From: Paremcibacter congregatus
GTDB lineage: Bacteria; Pseudomonadota; Alphaproteobacteria; Sphingomonadales; Emcibacteraceae
Assembly (NCBI RefSeq): GCF_006385135.1
Contig: NZ_CP041025.1
Span: 775,501 to 839,500, forward strand
Direction of reading: 5' to 3'
DNA: 64,000 nucleotides
This document shows, piece by piece, positions 18,068 through 26,900 of the stretch (position 1 is its first letter; every line of letters starts with the position of its first letter). A program made the position numbers and the translations under genes. A model generated the notes under the pieces. It worked only from the letters and a program-made list of their open reading frames with translations. It made no database searches and was not told the origin of the DNA.

Positions 18068-21000
18068 TTACTTGGTTAGCCGCTGTTTCATCTTCGTGGA
18101 TTGTTTCTGGACCATGATATAGAACAGAGGCACGAAGAAAATGGCCAGGAATGTTGCGGCGAGCATACCGCCGATCACGGCAATGCCAATGGCGTTCTGA
18201 CTGGCGGATCCGGCGCCGCTCGAGATCGCGAGAGGGGTAATGCCGAGGACAAAAGCCATTGATGTCATGATGATCGGGCGAAACCGCAAGCGGGCCGCCG
18301 CAAGCGTCGCCTGCATCAGGTCCATACCTTCCTTTTCATAAAGTTTCTTGGCGAATTCCACAATCAGGATGCCGTTCTTTGCAGTCAGACCGATGGTTGT
18401 CAAAAGCGCGACCTGAAAGTATATGTCATTGCTCAGGTTAAAACCCATGGCGGCGATGACAGCGCCGATGACGCCGACAGGAACGGCGAGAATGACGGCA
18501 AAAGGAACAGACCAGCTTTCATAGAGGGCCGCAAGGCAGAGAAAGATAATGAGCACGGATAATGCATAGAGCAGGCCACTCTGCGAGCCGGATGACTGTT
18601 CTTCATAAGACAGGCCTGACCAGGCGAAATCAACGCCCTGGGGCAGTTGCCGGGCCATTTGTTCCATCTCGGCCATGGCCTCGCCGGAACTGATCCCGGG
18701 GGCCGCCTGTCCCTGAATATTGACAGAGGCAACCCCGTTGAACCGTTCGAGTTTCGGCGAACCGTAATCCCAATGGGGCGTACTGAAACTGCTGAAGGGC
18801 ACCATTTCACCGACGCTGTTGCGCACATACCAGAGATCGACATCTTCCGGTTTCATGCGGTAAGGGGCATCGGCCTGCAGATATACTTTTTTGATCCGGC
18901 CTTCGTCCAGAAAGTCATTGACATAGGACGATCCCCATGCGGTTTGCAATGTCTGATTTATGTCGGCGATATTAACTCCGAGCGCCGAGGCTTTTTCCTG
19001 ATCAATGTCCAGTTTGAACTGTGGCTGATCTTCCAGTCCGTTGGGCCGCACGGCGACCAGTTTTGGGTTTTGCGCCGCCATACCCAGAAGAATATTGCGG
19101 GCCTGTGTCAGGGCCGTATGACCGAGACCGCCCCGGTCAATCAATTGAAAGTCAAACCCGGATGCATTGCCGAGTTCCCGGATGGGCGGAGGGTAGAAAG
19201 TGAAGACCCGGGCATCCTTGATCTGGGAAACGGCGCTCATGCCGCGTCCGGCAATGGCAAAAACGCTTTGGCCGGGATTCTGGCGTTGTGACCAGTCTTT
19301 CAGGTTGATGAACCCCATCGCGGCGTTCTGTGAATTACCGGAGAAACTGAAGCCGACCACGGTAAACATGTGGGCGATGTTATCCTTTTCACTCTCCAGG
19401 AAATAATTTTCAACTTTTTTGACGGTTTCCAGGGTGCGTTCGGCCGTTGATCCTGGCGGCGTATTGGCCATCATAAACATGGATCCCTGGTCTTCATTGG
19501 GCAGAAAAGACGTGGGCAGTTGGGTGAAGAAATATCCAAGGCCTACGAGAAGGGCCACATAGATGGCGATAAACCGGAAGCCGCGTTTGGCCATGTAACC
19601 GGCGCCTTTTTCATATTTGTCGCGCCCGTTATTGAAGCCGCGATTGAACCAGCCGAAAAAGCCTTTGCGGTCACTGCCATGGTTTTTGGTCGGTCTCAGG
19701 ATTGTGGCGCACAAGGTTGGCGTCAGAATCAACGCAACAAGCACAGACAAGGCCATAGCCGATACAATGGTCAGGGAGAACTGACGATAAATTGCGCCGG
19801 CCGCGCCACTGAAAAAGGCCATAGGGACGAACACGGCAGACAGCACCAGCGCGATGCCGACCAGGGCACCGGAAATCTGTTCCATCGATTTGCGGGTGGC
19901 TTCCAGAGGGGACAAACCTTCCTCGCTCATCACCCGTTCCACATTTTCCACCACGACAATGGCGTCATCGACCAGAAGACCGATCGCCAGAACCATGGCG
20001 AACATGGTGAGTGTATTGATGGAATAACCAAAGGCCACCAAGACGGCAAAGACGCCGAGCAGGACCACAGGCACGGTGATACTGGGGATTAAGGTGGCGC
20101 GAAAATTCTGCAGGAACAGGAACATCACGAGAAATACAAGACCGACCGCTTCAAACAGGGTCTGAACCACGGATTTAATGGAGGCCTCGACAAAGGGCGT
20201 GGTGTCAAAAGGAAAAACAACTTTGACACCTTCCGGAAGGAATTTCTTGAGTTCCTCCATCTTTGTTTTAATTCTGTCTGCGGTGTCCAGGGCATTGGCG
20301 CCTGTGGCCAGGTTGACAGCAATACCGGATGCGTTGTGGCGTTTATAGCGCACGATGGTCGAATATCTCTCGGCGCCGAGTTCCACCCGGGCGACATCGG
20401 ACAGGCGAACACGGGACCCGTCTTGATTAACCCGTAAGACAATGCGACTGAATTCTTCCGGCGTTGTCATCAGGGACTGTGCGGTAATCGTCGCGTTGAT
20501 CTGTTGCCCCTTGACGGCAGGCATGCCGCCGAGTTGCCCGGCTGAAATATCGACATTCTGCGCCCGAATGGCGCTGGCGACTTCTGCTGTGGTCAGGGAA
20601 TAACTGAGTAATTTATAGGGATCCAGCCAAATGCGCATGGCATGGGAAGTGCCAAACAGGCGGGTGCTGCCAACCCCATCTATACGGGACAAAGGGTCCA
20701 GTATCTTGGAGGCCAGAAGATCGCCGAGTTCTGCCTGACTGATCTGACCGTCTTCGGAATAGAACCCGACAACCAGCAGAATTGAATCGTTTGATTTGGT
20801 CACTGTCACGCCCTGATTCTGCACCTGTTGCGGCAAGAGAGGCAGGGCGGCCTGCAATTTGTTCTGGACCTGTACCTGGGCAATGTCGGGATCGGTGCCG
20901 GGCTCAAAAGTGAGGGTAATTCTGGCGGATCCTGAAGAAGAACTGCTGGAGGTAAAATAGCGCAGTTTGTCCAGACTGGTCAGACGTTGTTCGATGACCT

Positions 21001-21187
21001 GGGTGACGCTGCTTTCCAGTGTCTGGGCGGATGCCCCCGGGTAATTGGCGGAGATGGACACGGCGGGGGGCGCAATATTGGGATATTGTTCAATGGGCAA
21101 CTGGAAAATGGACAGTGCGCCCGCCAACATGATGATGATGGCGATCACCCAGGCAAATACAGGCCGGTCGATAAAAAATTTGGACAT
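18068..21187 (-). CDS. RND multidrug efflux transporter (HAE1 family, AcrB/MexB-like)
   Basis: The 1039-residue inner-membrane proton antiporter subunit has the HAE1 N-terminus ([17 protein letters not shown]), two large periplasmic loops and 12 expected TM segments. The proton-relay Asp pair in TM4 ([14 protein letters not shown]) and the TM10 lysine ([15 protein letters not shown]) are intact. It takes lipophilic compounds from periplasm and membrane and passes them to an outer-membrane channel. It is preceded by its adaptor gene with a 25-nt gap. No TolC/OprM-type gene is nearby, so a channel encoded elsewhere must be used. Regulation is probably by the divergent TetR repressor. Confidence 0.95.
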   Translation of the reverse strand: MSKFFIDRPVFAWVIAIIIMLAGALSIFQLPIEQYPNIAPPAVSISANYPGASAQTLESSVTQVIEQRLTSLDKLRYFTSSSSSSGSARITLTFEPGTDPDIAQVQVQNKLQAALPLLPQQVQNQGVTVTKSNDSILLVVGFYSEDGQISQAELGDLLASKILDPLSRIDGVGSTRLFGTSHAMRIWLDPYKLLSYSLTTAEVASAIRAQNVDISAGQLGGMPAVKGQQINATITAQSLMTTPEEFSRIVLRVNQDGSRVRLSDVARVELGAERYSTIVRYKRHNASGIAVNLATGANALDTADRIKTKMEELKKFLPEGVKVVFPFDTTPFVEASIKSVVQTLFEAVGLVFLVMFLFLQNFRATLIPSITVPVVLLGVFAVLVAFGYSINTLTMFAMVLAIGLLVDDAIVVVENVERVMSEEGLSPLEATRKSMEQISGALVGIALVLSAVFVPMAFFSGAAGAIYRQFSLTIVSAMALSVLVALILTPTLCATILRPTKNHGSDRKGFFGWFNRGFNNGRDKYEKGAGYMAKRGFRFIAIYVALLVGLGYFFTQLPTSFLPNEDQGSMFMMANTPPGSTAERTLETVKKVENYFLESEKDNIAHMFTVVGFSFSGNSQNAAMGFINLKDWSQRQNPGQSVFAIAGRGMSAVSQIKDARVFTFYPPPIRELGNASGFDFQLIDRGGLGHTALTQARNILLGMAAQNPKLVAVRPNGLEDQPQFKLDIDQEKASALGVNIADINQTLQTAWGSSYVNDFLDEGRIKKVYLQADAPYRMKPEDVDLWYVRNSVGEMVPFSSFSTPHWDYGSPKLERFNGVASVNIQGQAAPGISSGEAMAEMEQMARQLPQGVDFAWSGLSYEEQSSGSQSGLLYALSVLIIFLCLAALYESWSVPFAVILAVPVGVIGAVIAAMGFNLSNDIYFQVALLTTIGLTAKNGILIVEFAKKLYEKEGMDLMQATLAAARLRFRPIIMTSMAFVLGITPLAISSGAGSASQNAIGIAVIGGMLAATFLAIFFVPLFYIMVQKQSTKMKQRLTK

Positions 21188-21212
21188 GGGATAGGGGCTC
21201 CTGCCGGGTGGA

Positions 21213-22367
21213 TTAATCTGAAACTGCGGAGGTATTTTGTGCGAGAACCGGTGAAACGGTCATTTTGGCGCGTACTTTCTGGAAACCTTCCGTGACAATA
21301 CGCATCCCGTTTTCAAGACCGGTGGTGACGAGCCAGCTGTTTCCAACACTTCTGCTTGCCTGTATGAGGGTGGGGACAATTACATTATTGTTGTCGACCA
21401 TATAGACCACAAGCCCGCCATCAGGGGTTCGAATGGCGGCCTGATGGGGAATGAGGAAACCTTCAATCGCAGGCAGGTTCAATCGGGTGCGGACAAAAAG
21501 GCCGGGCAACAGCTGGCTGTCCGGGTTTGCGAACAAGGCTCTGAGCATAATCGTGCCAGTGCCTTCATTGACGTTGACTTCGGAGAATTGCAGGGTGCCC
21601 TGTTGATCATAAAAGGTGCGGCCCATCTCATCGAGCAGGTCAAGTTTGACCGAAGATGTATCCTGCACCAGCTTACGAAAGCTCATCAGGTCGCGGCTGG
21701 ACTGTGTCATGTCGACATAAATAGGATCGAGTTGGGTAATGGTCGCCAGCGCCGCGGGCTGGTTTGCAGTGACCAGTGCCCCGGGGGTGATGGTTGATTT
21801 TCCAATGCGGCCAGATATGGGGGCCCGGATTCTGGTGTAATCAAAACTTATTTCTGCGGTGGAAACTGCAGATTTGGCCACGATAATATCCGCTGCGGCT
21901 TCTTCCAGGGCTGCGATGGTGTCGTCATAGGTCTGTCCGCTGATGGCGTTGGATTTGACCAACTCCTTATAGCGACCAGCCTTCGCCTTAACCGCGCGAT
22001 GGTTGGCTTCGGCTTTGATCAGGTCCGCTTTAGCCTGGTTCAGCGCCGCCTTGAAGGTGGCGGGATCAATTTGATAGAGCTGCTGCCCCTTTTTCACCAG
22101 GCTGCCTTCTTCAAAGGTGCGTTCCGTAATAATGCCGGTTGCCTGGGGGCGAATTTCAGCGATCTTGTAGGCGTGGGTTCTACCGGGGTACTCTTCGGTG
22201 ATGTTCACCGGTTGCTGTACAAGCGCCATGACAGTAACTTCTACCGGGGTTTGTGCCCTGGCAGGAGGGGGCGTTGCATTCTCACCGTTTGAAACGCCTA
22301 ACATCCAAAATCCCAGAAGCAGGACTGCCCCAAAAAACAGGAGGGAGAGGATATTCTTTTTTGACAT
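21213..22367 (-). CDS. RND efflux periplasmic adaptor (membrane fusion protein)
   Basis: The 384-residue AcrA/MexA-type adaptor begins with a single N-terminal hydrophobic anchor ([18 protein letters not shown]). It has no lipobox cysteine, so it is probably a membrane-anchored rather than lipidated version. The middle contains the lipoyl/beta-barrel sequences ([32 protein letters not shown] and [14 protein letters not shown]) flanking an alpha-helical hairpin. It links the pump to an outer-membrane channel. It is the first gene of the operon, reading away from the palindromic operator and the TetR gene. Confidence 0.94.
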   Translation of the reverse strand: MSKKNILSLLFFGAVLLLGFWMLGVSNGENATPPPARAQTPVEVTVMALVQQPVNITEEYPGRTHAYKIAEIRPQATGIITERTFEEGSLVKKGQQLYQIDPATFKAALNQAKADLIKAEANHRAVKAKAGRYKELVKSNAISGQTYDDTIAALEEAAADIIVAKSAVSTAEISFDYTRIRAPISGRIGKSTITPGALVTANQPAALATITQLDPIYVDMTQSSRDLMSFRKLVQDTSSVKLDLLDEMGRTFYDQQGTLQFSEVNVNEGTGTIMLRALFANPDSQLLPGLFVRTRLNLPAIEGFLIPHQAAIRTPDGGLVVYMVDNNNVIVPTLIQASRSVGNSWLVTTGLENGMRIVTEGFQKVRAKMTVSPVLAQNTSAVSD

Positions 22368-22414
22368 TGCGCGAAACCTTTATGTTATTGCTCTGGACTA
22401 CAATATGGTCCATT

Positions 22415-22432
22415 ATACATACATGTATGTAT
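22415..22432. promoter_or_regulatory. AcrR/TetR-type operator palindrome
   Basis: ATACATACATGTATGTAT is a perfect 18-bp palindrome in the gap between the pump operon and the TetR gene. Its TACATACA...TGTATGTA half-sites match those known for the E. coli acrAB AcrR operator. It lies 47 nt before the adaptor start and about 92 nt before the TetR start, suiting repression of one or both promoters. Confidence 0.75.
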
Positions 22433-22467
22433 GTAAGAGGTGTTAACATGTAATGTAGTGAGGATCA

Positions 22468-22480
22468 ATTGCATTGCAAT
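22468..22480. promoter_or_regulatory. Second small palindrome upstream of the TetR gene
   Basis: ATTGCA-T-TGCAAT is a perfect 13-nt palindrome, 44 nt before the TetR ATG and followed by A/T-rich sequence. It differs in sequence from the 22415 palindrome. It could be an operator half-arrangement or chance. Confidence 0.3.
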
Positions 22481-22524
22481 AAAATAATAAAAATAAAATT
22501 GAGATGGAGGATGGGTAGACGGAA

Positions 22525-23142
22525 ATGGTAAGGAAAACAAAGGAAGGCGCGCAGGAAACACGGGAAGATATCCTCAAGGCGGCGGCTCAGATCTTTATGG
22601 AGAAGGGCGTTACGAAGGCGACTCTGGAAGAAATAGCAGAAGAGGCCGGGGTAACGCGGGGGGCGGTATACTGGCATTTCAAGAACAAGCAGGATTTGTT
22701 TTGCGCGCTGCATGATAAATTGCACAAACCTTTGACGGAATCCATCCTGCGGGACCTGGAGACGGATCACCCCGATCCCTTGCAGCAGCTTCTGGATCTT
22801 TGTGTCCACACCCTGATACAAATAGAAGAAGATCCGGTGAAGCGACAGATATTGACGATTTTCAAGCTCAAGTGCGAATATGCGGGGGAAACGGCGTCCG
22901 TGTTGGACAGCCAGATTGAACTGAAAGAGAAAAGCTTTTCCCTGTTTGAGAAGTATTTTGAGAGAGCCCAGAGGAAAGGCCACATCTCAGAGGAGGTACC
23001 GCCCAAGAGCCTCACCAGGGGATTAACCTGTTATTTGGGGGGCATTGTTCATGATTACCTGCTTCATCCGAAAACCTTCAACATGTCGGAGGAAGCAGAA
23101 CCTCTGATGAAGGTTTTCTTTCTCGGGGTGTATAAGCGATAG
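22525..23142 (+). CDS. TetR-family repressor (AcrR/TtgR-like)
   Basis: The 205-residue regulator's first 60 residues match the AcrR/TtgR pattern closely: RKTKEGAQETREDIL, then EEIAEEAGVTRGAVYWHFKNKQDLF. The C-terminal two-thirds is a helical ligand-binding domain. These repressors bind a palindrome before the pump genes and release it when a pump substrate binds. It is divergent from the adaptor/pump operon, with a perfect AcrR-like palindrome between them. GGAGGATGGG lies before the start. Its likely job is local control of the RND pump and of itself. Confidence 0.93.
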   Translation: MVRKTKEGAQETREDILKAAAQIFMEKGVTKATLEEIAEEAGVTRGAVYWHFKNKQDLFCALHDKLHKPLTESILRDLETDHPDPLQQLLDLCVHTLIQIEEDPVKRQILTIFKLKCEYAGETASVLDSQIELKEKSFSLFEKYFERAQRKGHISEEVPPKSLTRGLTCYLGGIVHDYLLHPKTFNMSEEAEPLMKVFFLGVYKR

Positions 23143-23209
23143 GAAATTTCCTGGTGATCTGAATGCTTTGGCGCGGATGAGCCACAAGAAAAGCATTTTA
23201 GGCTGTGTT

Positions 23210-23227
23210 CCCTCTCAGATAAGTTTT
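23210..23227. promoter_or_regulatory. Putative AraC-family binding motif, copy 1
   Basis: CCCTCTCAGATAAGTTTT lies 132 nt before the AraC-type gene. It matches 17 of 18 bases with a motif upstream of the next receptor gene (24353-24370). Presence before both the regulator and its neighbour suggests an autoregulated binding site. The downstream A/T-rich stretch may hold the promoter. Confidence 0.5.
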
Positions 23228-23359
23228 GTGTTTTCTTAATATGTATAATAAGTGCATAATAAGAACAAATCTGAACGTTTGCTGAAAATATAGGGTTTGC
23301 ACGATCATGAAGAGTTAAAAATAGCCTCTTGATCCTGTGCATGATGGGACCAGTGTGAA

Positions 23360-24328
23360 ATGAATGTATTCTCGACAAAGGGGTTATTGCCGAAGTTGCG
23401 GCGGGAGTATTGGAATGATGCCATATGTGAAACCTTCACCGGTCTGGTGACAGATTTTCAGGATATGTCAGAGATTGATGCGGAGCTGATCTCGACCCCT
23501 TTGGGGGATTTGACCTATGCCCGTGTTCAAACAACCAGTTCAAAGGTTTTTCATACATCGCACCATGCGTCCAAGGCAACGGAGAAGGTGTTCCTTCTGC
23601 ATTTGCAACTGGCGAACAAAAGCCGCAATGTTCAGCATGGTCGGGAAGTTTGTCTCGAAGCCGGGGATTTTACCCTGGTGGACAGTGAAGCCCCCTATAG
23701 TGTTCAGTTTGAAGATCCCATCACCATGGGTGTTATGCGTATCCCCTATGAGGCCTTGCAGGCACGATTGATGAATCCCGAGGATATCGCCGGTCTGAAA
23801 TTTTCCGGACAGACACGTATCAGTGGCCTTCTGTCCCAAATGTTGCGCGGGTTCTGGGATCAGAAGAATGTCGCCAACAGCGAGAGCGTCAACCGGCAGT
23901 TCTCCCATAACATGCTTGATTTGCTGGCTACCTCCTATCAGGAACAGACAAGTCAGGTGATCTCGTCAGGATCGGTGCGCCGGTTGCGGTATCAGCAACT
24001 GAAGAAATTTATTGATTATAATCTGTCGGACCCGGACCTGAGCCCCGGTAAAATAGCCCGGATATTAAAAATTACCCCCCGGTATATGCACCGTATTTTC
24101 GCCGAATTCGGTTCCGGTACGGAAACCGTCGGCCAATATATGCTCAACCGGCGACTGGAAGAATGCGTGTCGCGTTTTGAAGAACAGGGCGCAGGCCATT
24201 TGAAAATAACCGATATCGCTTTTGCTCTGGGCTTTAACAGCATGACTCATTTTTCTCGGGTTTTTAAAGAGAAATACGGGGCGTCGCCGAGAGAATTTCG
24301 CAATGGTCTTCGCAATAACATGAACTGA
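23360..24328 (+). CDS. AraC-family transcriptional regulator
   Basis: The 322-residue protein has an AraC-binding-like N-terminal domain (FHTSHHASKATEKVFLLHLQL, LEAGDFTLVDSEAPYSVQF). Its C-terminal double HTH includes SPGKIARILKITPRYMHRIFAEFG and KITDIAFALGFNSMTHFSRVFKEKYGASPREFR. The second HTH with the FSRVFK-GASP signature is intact. The N-terminal domain probably senses a small ligand. The gene stands alone 151 bases before a TBDR gene on the same strand. Near-identical 18-base motifs before both genes point to self-control and activation of the receptor/PQQ dehydrogenase set. Confidence 0.92.
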   Translation: MNVFSTKGLLPKLRREYWNDAICETFTGLVTDFQDMSEIDAELISTPLGDLTYARVQTTSSKVFHTSHHASKATEKVFLLHLQLANKSRNVQHGREVCLEAGDFTLVDSEAPYSVQFEDPITMGVMRIPYEALQARLMNPEDIAGLKFSGQTRISGLLSQMLRGFWDQKNVANSESVNRQFSHNMLDLLATSYQEQTSQVISSGSVRRLRYQQLKKFIDYNLSDPDLSPGKIARILKITPRYMHRIFAEFGSGTETVGQYMLNRRLEECVSRFEEQGAGHLKITDIAFALGFNSMTHFSRVFKEKYGASPREFRNGLRNNMN

Positions 24329-24352
24329 CCCCCGGTCAAAAGATATCTCTTT

Positions 24353-24370
24353 CCCTTTCAGATAAGTTTT
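24353..24370. promoter_or_regulatory. Putative AraC-family binding motif, copy 2
   Basis: CCCTTTCAGATAAGTTTT differs from copy 1 (23210-23227) at one base. It lies 108 nt before the receptor ATG at 24479, a position expected for an AraC-type activator site. Confidence 0.5.
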
Positions 24371-24436
24371 TTAACCCCTCTCGGTGGAGCAGGAACCCTT
24401 GGGGCATGTCATTGTCGGACCGATAACCAAAAAGCT

Positions 24437-24453
24437 GCCCCTGCCAAAGGGGC
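24437..24453 (+). other. Small leader hairpin upstream of TBDR 3
   Basis: GCCCCT pairs with AGGGGC across a 5-nt loop, followed by TTATTTA. It lies 25 nt before the receptor ATG and just upstream of its CAGGGAG ribosome site. It may be a weak terminator for the AraC transcript or a 5'-leader structure. Confidence 0.35.
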
Positions 24454-24478
24454 TTATTTAGCATACAGGGAGTTTTTT

Positions 24479-26809
24479 ATGCGTCATTACACAAGCCATA
24501 CAATCAAGTCAGCCTCACGCCTTGTCCTCGCCTCAAGTTTGCTTCTGGCAATGCCTCAAACGGGGCAGGCCTTTGCCGACACTGAAAAAATGATGTCGCT
24601 CGAGGAGGTCGTTGTGACATCCCGGAAGATATCGGAAAGTCTTCAGGATGTGCCGATTGCGGTGTCTGCCTTTACGGCGGATGCGCTGGAGAAAAAAGGC
24701 CTGACCAATATTTCCCAGATCGGTGATTACACCCCCAGTCTGATTATGGATTTCACCTCGGCGCTGACCGGAAGTTCCGCATCCGCCACCACCTTTATTC
24801 GCGGCATTGGTCAGTCCGATTTCCTGCTGACCATTGATCCGGGTGTCGGGCTTTATGTCGACGGGGTTTATGTGGCGCGCTCCGTGGGCGGGATCGTTGA
24901 TCTACTCAATCTGGAACGGATAGAGGTCCTGAAAGGTCCCCAGGGGACATTGTTTGGCCGCAACACCATCGGCGGCGCCATCAATATTGTCTCCGCCAAG
25001 CCGGGGGAAGAATTTGCCCTGAAAGGCGAAGTGACCCTTGGTAATTTTAACCGGCGTGACGTGCGGATGTCGGTGGATGTGCCGTTGATGGCCGACAAAC
25101 TGTATTCTTCGATCAGCGTGTCGTCGAAAAACCGCGATGGCTATGCCCATCGGATTCCATTCGAGGGCGTTCATGGTCCTGATATTTCCTATCCATCTCA
25201 GGCCATCGGTCAGAATGCGGAATTGGGAGATGAAAATACGGACACCCTGAAGGGGATTTTCCTTCTGGAGGCCTCTGATCGCCTGCAGGCGACATTGATT
25301 GTGGATTCAACCCGGTCACGGGAACATTCCGCCGCCTCCACCCTGTTGAATGCCTACCCCGGAGCGACCCAGTTGGCGGGACTGTATAATGGCTGTATTG
25401 CCGGGGTTATTCCGGTCAGCGCCTGCGGCCCTGCGTTTAACCTGAACGGGGATGCTGATCCGAATAATGACCGGACACCGTATGATAATCGTTTTTTGAC
25501 GGATGATCCCTACACCACATACGCAACGGGGCCTAATTTTTCCAATCTGGACCTGTTCGGCCTTTCCCTGACTTTGGATTATGCCGTAACCGACACGATA
25601 GATTTAAAATCGATCACAGCCTACCGCACACTTGATGCCGAATTCGGGCGGGACGGGGATAATTCTCCCCTGACGGTGGATCATACGTCGAACATGTACG
25701 AGCATGAGCAATTCACCCAGGAACTGCAACTCACCGGTTTGTCGATGGACGGGAAGTTGAAATGGTTGGCCGGGCTGTATTATTTCGAGGAAAACGGCCG
25801 GGATAACGTCTTTGTGCCTCTGGGCGGATTGCCTTTTCTTGATCTGGATGAACTGAATATTGTTGATAACGTCAGCTATGCCGCTTTCGGTCAGGCGTCC
25901 TATAGTTTGACAGATGATTTAAGTGTTACGGCGGGCTTGCGCTATACCAAGGAAAATAAGGATTACCGCCCGGTTCATCGGGATCAGGTTTCAGGGGCCT
26001 TGCTGGTGCCGGATGATACCGCCGAACTGGATATCACCGATACCTCACCGCGTTTTGGTATTGAGTACCGCTGGAATGAAGATTTCTTCACTTATGTTTC
26101 GGTCTCCAAGGGGTTCAAGTCCGGGGGCTTCACCGGGCGTACGGTTGACCCGCAGCCAGCGGCGCGGCCGTTTAAACCGGAAAAGGTCTGGGCCTATGAA
26201 GCCGGCTTTAAATCCGATCTTGCCGATGGGCGGGTGCGCCTGAACGGGGCAGCCTATTATACCGATTACACCAATCTTCAGGTGATCAACCAGGAAGGCA
26301 TTACCCCGATCACGGTGAATGCAGGTAAGGCGGAAATCAAAGGCGCGGAACTGGAACTTCAGGCGATGGTTGCCGAGAATCTGGTGCTGAATGTGGGGAT
26401 GGCCTATACTGACGCCACCTATACCGAGATTACTGATCCTTTTGCCACCATTAATCTGAACAGCCAGTTTGCCAATACACCGGAATGGTCAACAACGGCG
26501 GCCCTCGATTATACCATCGATATGGAAAATGACGCCGCGCTGCATCTTCATGGGGACTGGAATTATAACAGCAAGATATATAACAATGCCGAAAACACAC
26601 CGGAACTGACCCAACCCGCCGTGCATCTTTTTAGCGCCTCTGTCACCTATAGCCATCCCGGGGATCATTGGGATCTGGTTTTCGGTGGCCGGAATCTCAG
26701 TGATGAGCGCTATCTGATTTCCGGTTTTGACCAGCCGGGCGTGGGCTTTACCGAAGGCACTTACGCGCGGCCTCGGGAATGGTATCTGACGTTGCGCCTG
26801 AGGTATTAA
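24479..26809 (+). CDS. TonB-dependent outer-membrane receptor (3)
   Basis: The 776-residue receptor has a signal peptide (LVLASSLLLAMPQTGQAFAD), TonB-box-like EEVVVTSRK and plug motifs RGIGQSDF and RIEVLKGPQGTLFGRNTIGGAINIVS. A barrel follows, ending in LRLRY. It lies downstream of the AraC gene and is followed by a strong terminator and then the PQQ dehydrogenase. It probably brings in the alcohol-type substrate or a related compound that the dehydrogenase locus uses. The ligand is not determinable. The ribosome site CAGGGAG is well spaced from the ATG. Confidence 0.94.
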   Translation: MRHYTSHTIKSASRLVLASSLLLAMPQTGQAFADTEKMMSLEEVVVTSRKISESLQDVPIAVSAFTADALEKKGLTNISQIGDYTPSLIMDFTSALTGSSASATTFIRGIGQSDFLLTIDPGVGLYVDGVYVARSVGGIVDLLNLERIEVLKGPQGTLFGRNTIGGAINIVSAKPGEEFALKGEVTLGNFNRRDVRMSVDVPLMADKLYSSISVSSKNRDGYAHRIPFEGVHGPDISYPSQAIGQNAELGDENTDTLKGIFLLEASDRLQATLIVDSTRSREHSAASTLLNAYPGATQLAGLYNGCIAGVIPVSACGPAFNLNGDADPNNDRTPYDNRFLTDDPYTTYATGPNFSNLDLFGLSLTLDYAVTDTIDLKSITAYRTLDAEFGRDGDNSPLTVDHTSNMYEHEQFTQELQLTGLSMDGKLKWLAGLYYFEENGRDNVFVPLGGLPFLDLDELNIVDNVSYAAFGQASYSLTDDLSVTAGLRYTKENKDYRPVHRDQVSGALLVPDDTAELDITDTSPRFGIEYRWNEDFFTYVSVSKGFKSGGFTGRTVDPQPAARPFKPEKVWAYEAGFKSDLADGRVRLNGAAYYTDYTNLQVINQEGITPITVNAGKAEIKGAELELQAMVAENLVLNVGMAYTDATYTEITDPFATINLNSQFANTPEWSTTAALDYTIDMENDAALHLHGDWNYNSKIYNNAENTPELTQPAVHLFSASVTYSHPGDHWDLVFGGRNLSDERYLISGFDQPGVGFTEGTYARPREWYLTLRLRY

Positions 26810-26823
26810 ATCAGGCCCTCTCT

Positions 26824-26860
26824 CTCCGGGTGGCTCTTCCCGCGCCATCCGGAGTTTTTT
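26824..26860 (+). terminator. Strong intrinsic terminator after TBDR 3
   Basis: CTCCGGGTGGC (26824-26834) pairs with GCCATCCGGAG (26844-26854), giving 11 bp with one G-T wobble. The loop is 9 nt and six T follow. It separates the receptor transcript from the PQQ dehydrogenase gene 40 nt downstream, which therefore depends on readthrough or on a promoter within this short gap. Confidence 0.85.
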
Positions 26861-26900
26861 CTTCTTCCGGCATTTTAGAATTATGAGGTAAAAGACTCCC

